Assembly (NCBI GenBank): GCA_900073065.1
Contig: FJOG01000003.1
Location: forward strand, 2,577,955 to 2,641,954
Reading direction: 5' to 3'
DNA length: 64,000 nucleotides
From: Phialocephala subalpina
Lineage: Eukaryota; Ascomycota; Leotiomycetes; Helotiales; Mollisiaceae
Part shown: one piece after another, positions 58,135 through 64,000 of the stretch
How positions within the stretch are numbered: the first letter of the stretch is position 1
Layout: the number at the start of each line of letters is the position of its first letter
Position numbers and translations under genes: made by a program
The notes under the pieces: model-generated
What the model saw: only the letters and a program-made list of their open reading frames with translations
The model's database searches: none
Told to the model about the DNA's origin: nothing

Positions 58135-58814
58135 ATGGAGCAAACAACAGCTCGTCTTAGAAAAACGTTCCATTATCCCACAGACAACGACGAGGAGGAT
58201 GATCTTCCAGAAGCCTTGGATGAAGAAGGTATGTTACAAATATCTATCCATAATTTCATCTCAAGTCATCTTACTGCTACTAAATATTTTATCTAGAACA
58301 AGAACAAGTAATACACACTCTTCATCAACAAAATACACAAACAAACAACACCTACCGTCTAGCACTCCTCTCACTCCCGCTTCTGAGCCTGGTACCTTAC
58401 CTGCCCTCTCTATTCGTGGCGAGAACGAGTTTCTTAGCGCTTTTGAGCGTGACGAGTTTACTGAGTACGGCTTTCTTGCTTTATGCTTTGCCTCCTGAAG
58501 AGACCGGAATCGCCATTCTGGATCGGCTGAATGCGCCTCCTTCTAAGAAGGGAAGGAATGAGGGTGGGAGACTTGATATTCTAGGAGGCGATGATGGGCC
58601 TGTGAAGAAATATTTGCCGTATTTGAACTTGGGACTGTGTGTGGTCTTGGCACTACTGGGTGCTCTTGTTGGAAGAAAAACAGAGATGTGGACGGGGTTC
58701 GGATGGCTGCCGGCTGGAGTGTATGGAGTTGCAGTATTGGCGAAATGGGTTATGGGGAGTGTCGACCCGGAAGGGGAGCTGGGAGAGTTGAAGTATGGCT
58801 TTAAGGGTGCTTAG
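58135..58814 (+). CDS. Multi-pass membrane protein, function unknown
   Basis: Exons 58135-58228 and 58297-58814 (68-nt intron, donor GTATGT, acceptor ATCTAG) give 203 residues. N-terminal part is acidic and soluble (MEQTTARLRKTFHYPTDNDE EDDLP), followed by hydrophobic segments LALLSLPLLSLVPYLPSLFV, FLALLSVTSLLSTAFLLYAL, YLPYLNLGLCVVLALLGALV and a weaker one near WLPAGVYGVAVLAKWVMG. Between the second and third lies a hydrophilic loop with a run of Lys/Gly/Asp. A similar layout is common in small fungal proteins of ER or vacuole membranes, but I recognise no family. Confidence 0.75.
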
Positions 58815-58940
58815 GAGAGATTGGTTTTAGGACTGGGAATGAGAAGAATCGAGGTCACATGCAAAGAAAGAAACGTCTTTGTAATTGCTCAAATTCTTGC
58901 ACGATCTATTTGCTATGCAGAACTTTTGTGGATGTGTTCT

Positions 58941-61900
58941 CTACATGTCAATGCTCTCATTGAACCGCAGAACACCATTCGCCTTCAGGACACCGTCGAT
59001 ACCCGCTGGAAGTCTTGGGAACGGATCGTCAAGTTGTGCCGTCGTTGCTGGCTCTGCAGATTTATCTGTGACTAGCACAAGTCCTTGCGCCTTGATGGCC
59101 TCAATCAAAGCTGGGACCATATCCTGCGTATTGTTAGCATCTTGGGCATAGCTATGGATATCTCTGACAGGACTTACTAGAAGTCGTGAACAGCATATCA
59201 AGCCCATGAAGTTGTTGTTCTGAGCTATCCTCACGGCTTCCTTGATAGAAGTTGTTCTCCTTCCACTGCTCTCGGTAGAAGAAGACAACGTCCTCTGGCC
59301 TTCGCGACCCAGATCATTGCACAGGAAGATCGGGTAATTCGGTTGCTTCCAGTTCAGAGCCGTACACACGGTCGGGTTGAAAGAACTGAAGACAATGGAG
59401 CGCATAAAATCTGGGAATTTGTCTCTCAAGGCCCTGGCATGATTGAAAACAACTCCCAGTACAGCGTCTCCAAAAACGTTGATGTTCAGGGTTGGTCCCA
59501 GGCGCAACTTCTTCTCTTCTTCTGCAGATGGATACAGGATATGAAGATTGACGTGCATACCTGCAGGCAAGAGCGTGAAGGCATCCTGCAGGGAGACTGC
59601 TGAGCTTGCCAGTACACGGTGAACTTCGGCAATGTTTGAAGCAGGGTAATTAGGTAAATTGCTCAGTTCTGCGGTCTTGCTGGCATGACGAGAGCCGGCG
59701 CTGATGAATTGCGCGTATGTGAGACGGGTAACAGGGAAGTCGATGTCCATGTATTCTATGGTCCATCTTGGCCAAAGCACAGGTACTCCATCGCAGGTAT
59801 GTTGTACATAAAGTTGTACATAGTCTCCTGATAAACTGGAGCCGGTAATAAAGGCGCTGGGCCTGTGATCGAACTGGCTGGTCGCCTTCCAGTATGTCTC
59901 GAAATCCGTGATTTCCAGAGGCCTCCCCGAGAATGGCTTAATCACTTGAAAATTGAAAGTGATCTGTCCGATAGCTCTCAACCTTGGGTCGAAGAGCGGT
60001 AAGCAGCACCGGCCAGAACTGCTCATCAATGTTCGGAAAGTGCTTGGAAGAGCCACAGTCTTCGCAATAACCTTAGCGCCATAAGTAGGAAAGACATCGA
60101 AATCGATGGCAAAGGAATCCAGATTATCAATCTGAAAGGAAACAAGCCGGGTATCTTCCTGAAATGGTAGTAGAATGTTCTTTGGTATTAGGTCGGAAAG
60201 TTTGGAAGAGATTGTAAGACGAGCTGCAGGGTATTTGCTATCATGAAAGAATACCATAGGCGGGTCGCCGTTCTCGTCAAAGTTGATTTGGATGAAGGTC
60301 TTCGTGTCGAGGAAATTATGGCCGTAACGTCGTAAGGGTATAATGGGAGGCGGAAGTTCGAGTTCGGGAATTGCATCTGCGTCCAGGCTCATTGGCACGG
60401 GTGCGCTACTGCCTGCGGACATTGGCGCAATTTGTCCTGATGGAAGACCAGATCGGCTGCTTCGAGCGGTTATATGTATAGATGATAAGAGCCGCATGCA
60501 TTCTAAGTGGCCTTCCCAAGCAGCGTAATACATAGCAGAAAGCTCCTTCTCATCAAGAATGTTGGTTTTCACACCAACTTCGAGAAGTGTCTTCATGCAA
60601 GGAACATTGCCCTCGCTTGCTGCATGAAATAGCGGAGTCCATGAGTAAAGTTTGTCGATCTGGTCTAAGTTCGCGCCGTAGTCCTTAAGGAGGAGAAGCA
60701 GCTGAGGTGTTTGCCCAGACCGAGCGACGAGATGTTGAGGGAAGAGGCCTTCAGCATCTGGTAGAATGGCGGCACCATGCTTAAGTAGTAGCTCTACAAT
60801 AGCAATAGAGCCATGCTCACAGGCCAGATTGAGAGGTACATGGTCAGCATCGGAGATTGGGTCAATCCGAGCAGATCGTGCAAGTAATCGTTCCGCGCAA
60901 TCGAGATGTCCGTGGATGATGGCATGTATCAAAGGCGTAAAGTTGTCATGGTCGATGAGATCGATAGTGGATTGATCAGCTAGTTGAGGTTAATATATGA
61001 GATAAAAGCGCCTAGGGTCACTTTACCATTAAGCAGAGCCTCTACCATATCGAGACGGCCATGCATACATGCATAATGCAAAGGGACTCTGCCATAAACA
61101 TCTGTACGACTAACTGTGACATCTCTTGAAAGTCCGACACCTAGAACGAAAGTATTGCCGTAGATCGTGGCTTGGTGAAGACAGTTTCGCTCATTTATAT
61201 CGTCTTCAGACTGCACATCCACGAGACCAGTATCGAGCAAAAGTTGGAGAGACTGTTGTGGGCCTTCATTTATTGCAGCCAAGAAGGTTCTGGTGATCCT
61301 CTCCAGCAATGCGACATCTCTAGAGCCATTCGGATCGGCGGCAGTCCTTAAGCGCAATAGTAGATCCTTGAGAGATTCGAGGTTTCCAGAAATGACAGCT
61401 TCGAGTAGTAATGTATCCGCGTCGCCTTCATCTGTTCCAAGGAGGTGTTGACTGCTGACGATGTGATCGGGACTCCTGTCGAAGCTAACATGATCTCCTT
61501 CCGACCAAGCACCAAGCTCTTGCAAACTCGTGGTAGCCTGATCCGACAACTCGCTGATAACAGTCGCATTGAAGAAAGGTTGTACCTCAACGGCACGAGA
61601 AAGGTAGAGCTCTTTGGTTTTCGACTTGGATGTCTTGTCCCACTTCTTAAGAATCTTGGAGAATGCTGTGCCGTTGATCTCGACGAATTGCTGAAGTTTG
61701 TTCAGGTCGGTACCGAATTGTTGGAAGCCCTCTTCTAAAGTCGTGAACTTTGCGGATCGTCGAGATGTGTTCTGGCTCCGCGACTGGAGGACCTTCTTCT
61801 TGTCTAGGAGAGTCTTCAGTCGGATTTTGAGCTATTGTGTAGCAGTTAGTACTCGAAAAGTCTGGAAATAAACTAGTCACAAACCTCGGCCTCTTTCTGT

Positions 61901-62399
61901 AAGTAGAACGCATTGACTTTCTCGAGCTCTCGTTCCTGTTGACTTTTCAGCATTGCGGATATAATAGTTCATGGCATGCTGGCTCACTAGTTGGAAGAAG
62001 AAGGTGGCCTTGTTGGCTTGTAATGCAGCTTGGGAATCGACGATGCCTGACGGGCGGTGAACATCATTCTGCGCGAGGAGCGTGGGCGTCGCAGAGAGCT
62101 TCTTGATGAGCTGCCAACACAGTATTAGCGCACATGGCCGAGCTCTTGGTCACAAAGGCCCTGAAGAAGTGGCGAGCTCATTGCTTTTTCGTTGCAGCAG
62201 GAGTTAAGATCAACTCGCCTTCTTTAAAGCCTTGTAGTTCACGAAACTCGCGGCATACTCTGGAACCTCGAGCTGCCGCTTCTGAATCTGCTTGCCAAAC
62301 TTCCTATAGGTTCGAAGACAATGGTAAGCTTCTTTAAAGTTATCAAGTATGCATAACTACTATGCAGCATTCCGAAACGGGGTGGTGGAAAACGTACAT
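58941..62399 (-). CDS. pho81: PHO81 / NUC-2-type CDK inhibitor of phosphate signalling (SPX-ankyrin-GDPD-like)
   Basis: In yeast and Neurospora this protein inhibits the Pho80-Pho85-type cyclin kinase when phosphate is low, so that Pho4/NUC-1 turns on phosphate genes. Seven exons give 1016 residues: 62398-62399, 62219-62303, 61988-62110, 61885-61935, 61027-61831, 59178-60979, 58941-59123. SPX domain first (FGKQIQKRQLEVPEYAASF, NYKALKK|LIKKLSATPT, ELEKVNAFYLQKEAE). Then ankyrin repeats from about residue 400 (DVYGRVPLHYACMHGRLDMV, FTPLIHAIIHGHLDCAERLL, DHVPLNLACEHGSIAIVELL, SWTPLFHAASEGNVPCMKTL). The C-terminal glycerophosphodiester phosphodiesterase-like domain (LLPAGMHVNLHILYP, GLVLVTDKSAEP) probably lacks catalysis. 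The ATG is split AT|G by a 94-nt intron; the next intron uses a GC donor (GCGAGT). The final 54-nt intron is in frame. Confidence 0.92.
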
Positions 62400-62674
62400 A
62401 ATGCGGTGTTGGCACCCGCAGAGCCCTGAGGGGCTGTGAGCGAGTGAGAGGACTTGAGAGCGAAAGGGCTGGTATTTCAAGGGCAGATAGTAGCACGGTC
62501 ACAGGCGGATATTCATTCTCGCAGTGTCTAGTCTGGAAAGTGGTAAGCTCTGAGCTTAAACTCAATAAGTGAGCAGTCGCCAAATGACGTCGAATGTGAC
62601 CGAGATGTGTGTGAGGGGATGTGTGGGTGGGATGCCAGATGCCAGATGCCAGATGCAGGATAAAAGTTGAATCC

Positions 62675-62680
62675 CACGTG
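62675..62680. promoter_or_regulatory. CACGTG box upstream of PHO81
   Basis: Perfect palindromic E-box 276 bp before the PHO81 start codon. CACGTG is the core bound by Pho4 and Neurospora NUC-1, which activate phosphate genes. A second copy at 63108-63113 is about 710 bp before the start. Function is inferred from the motif and position only; CACGTG is also bound by other bHLH factors. Confidence 0.4.
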
Positions 62681-63107
62681 CAGCGCCAACGCTGGTGGGT
62701 GGTTGCAGCAGGAGTACAAGAAGCGCTCGGCTTGCTTCTTCGGCTTGGGGAAATATTGCCTGAAGACAGCAAGTGCCAGCCTTATTAGATAATAGACGCG
62801 CGAGTACCAGTCGTTGACCGCGGAGAGCAGATGCAGATGCAGGTGAGATGGAGGAAACGAAGAGACGTTTTGTATCGTCTCGACTAAAGTAAAGTAAATG
62901 GAGCTCGAGGCCAAAGAGGGACTAGTGAGGGGAAGCGGCCAACATAGACAACACAGACAGTCATCAGGCGCTTGCTGGTCCTGTGGCTCTTCCAGTGTAC
63001 ACAACTTTGTGCATTGAACTTCACCAGGCTGTGGAAGGCGTCCTCGGCACATGCGCGTAAATTATTTGGATTTTCTTTTTCTTTCACTCTCTACCAATCA
63101 TCCGACG

Positions 63108-63113
63108 CACGTG
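63108..63113. promoter_or_regulatory. Second CACGTG box upstream of PHO81
   Basis: Perfect CACGTG. Lies in the same spacer, nearer the edge gene, so it could serve either gene or none. Confidence 0.3.
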
Positions 63114-63589
63114 GCAATGGAGGGGCGCAAGGCTACCACAAGGTCATCACGAGGCTGAAAATGAGGGGAGGAAAATGTGTGAAATTGAGTCAGGAGCAAA
63201 GAAGCTTGAATTATGCCTTGAGTTGCGAGAGTCATGGCATTTTCGGTGATAGCATTCAGGTCTAGGGAGGCCCTGAAGATCATTTCACCGCTACATCATC
63301 AAGAACGCGGGGCTGAAAGTAGATTCGACGCAACAATGTCGCCAGAGAGAAGGCTGGATTTAGTGACCAATAAAAAGAGCCAACAGCACCGTGCCGTACA
63401 TCGGTATGGACGTTGGAGGAAAGACTTCACACACTCACTCTTGGACTTGCGTTCATACTTTCAGACCAAGGTAGAATTGAATGTCAATTGTGAGACTCAT
63501 GAGAGAAAACCACACGGATATCATTGACCTTCGCATGAGGAAATAGACCGCTAGTAAGGACAGGACCCTCGAATTAAAACACTCAACAC

Positions 63590-64000
63590 TCATGACTTTC
63601 CAGTTAGTTTCTCGTCTGCAATCTTGTCCTTGGTGCCAACCGTCTCAGCCGGCTCTGGCTTCCGTGCTGGGTCACCAATGTTGTCAGCCATCGCCTCAGC
63701 AGCAGCCTTCTTTAGTCGTTCAGCATCATCCATCTTGATCTCCTTTCCACCAACACGGTCCTTAGACTCCTTCTCATCTTCACTGTCTCCAAGGCTAAAT
63801 GGGTCGTTCTCGGCCTCGCCAATGGGACTTGGATCAACAGTCGACAAGGGTTGCCACTTGCTTTGCTTGCCGACCGGTGGTGCATTCTCCTTGGCTCCAA
63901 GCTTTGGAGACGTACGGTAGATGTCAATCTCCTCTGGAGGACCTCCCTGGAATGAGACTTTTCGGCCATCGGAGGATCTAGGGGCGGCAGGAGTGGGTTT
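63590..64000 (-). CDS. C-terminal part of an acidic, disordered protein (runs off the right edge)
   Basis: One frame stays open from the edge to a TGA at 63590-63592, 136 codons. It contains SSDGRKVSFQGGPPEEIDIY, DPFSLGDSEDEKESKDR, then a helix-prone DDAERLKKAAAEAMADNIG and a tail ending KIADEKLTGKS. Acidic, Lys-rich and poor in hydrophobic residues, it looks like the disordered tail of a larger regulatory or trafficking protein. I recognise no domain in this part, so no function is offered; the N-terminal part lies outside the window. Confidence 0.65.
   Translation of the reverse strand, partial: KPTPAAPRSSDGRKVSFQGGPPEEIDIYRTSPKLGAKENAPPVGKQSKWQPLSTVDPSPIGEAENDPFSLGDSEDEKESKDRVGGKEIKMDDAERLKKAAAEAMADNIGDPARKPEPAETVGTKDKIADEKLTGKS

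Larger units (their letters stand above)
62400..63589. other. Upstream region of PHO81 and 3-prime flank of the edge gene
   Basis: About 1.2 kb with overlapping frames of 60-175 codons on both strands and no domains. It holds two CACGTG palindromes and short (GCCAGAT)n and (CAGATG)n runs near 62630-62655 and 62826-62840. I treat it as promoter and leader of PHO81. Confidence 0.5.

Noticed and set aside
62632..62656. CRISPR-like short repeat (GCCAGAT units)
   Set aside because: Units are directly adjacent without spacers; a simple tandem repeat in a eukaryotic genome.
62239..63052. Long minus frames (174-177 codons) upstream of PHO81
   Set aside because: They overlap each other in different frames and overlap PHO81 exon 2 out of frame; they look like promoter DNA read by chance.

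Overview
The window is nuclear DNA of a filamentous ascomycete (Pezizomycotina). The genes carry many short GT-AG introns of about 45-60 nt, often with TACTAAC-like branch points. Gene content fits this: a spliced cytochrome c, fungal RRN6, an MRPL9-type L3, PHO81/NUC-2, a Zn2Cys6 regulator, two P450s and GH43/GH89 secreted hydrolases. A leotiomycete-like plant- or litter-associated fungus is my guess; nothing seen fixes the class. No rRNA, tRNA, CRISPR or intact transposon was recognised. All exon joins below were read by eye and checked for reading-frame phase.

Layout. 1-10 kb: a long gene-free left end, ATE1, a broken SDR, exosome RRP42, a mitochondrial membrane protein, and cytochrome c. 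10-44 kb is accessory in character: P450, F-box pseudogene, small secreted protein, GH43 arabinanase, a broken second GH43, a Rieske/AIF-type reductase, a second P450, an intact SDR, a conserved unknown, indoleamine 2,3-dioxygenase, GH89, a GFA protein, a Zn2Cys6 regulator, a coiled-coil protein and a broken beta-lactamase-type hydrolase. 44.5-62.4 kb is dense and mostly housekeeping: LYR protein, CHY/RING ubiquitin ligase, MOZART1, second GFA protein, SPC25, RRN6, PITH protein, CCDC25/Jlp2 homologue, mitochondrial L3, COA1, a membrane protein and PHO81. An acidic protein runs off the right edge.

Main points. (1) Two introns in unrelated genes (second P450 and GH89) are homologous from donor to acceptor, the signature of introner-like elements, i.e. 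mobile introns. (2) Two longer introns and some intergenic spots share GGGACATT/AATGTCCC motifs and may be a second family. (3) Four degenerate genes together carry eight in-frame stops, seven of them TAG; at several the expected residue is Trp. Decay is the simplest reading, UAG-to-UGG mRNA editing is a testable alternative. (4) The PHO81 start codon is split by an intron, its next intron is GC-AG, and two CACGTG boxes lie upstream. (5) A 79-codon, three-exon MOZART1 gene is easy to miss.

How genes relate. Several neighbours serve mitochondria (cytochrome c, COA1, L3, LYR protein, Rieske reductase) and two serve the spindle (MOZART1, SPC25), but this is not an operon-like arrangement. The GH43 pair and GH89 point to growth on plant or other complex glycans. 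No biosynthetic cluster backbone (PKS, NRPS, terpene synthase) is present.
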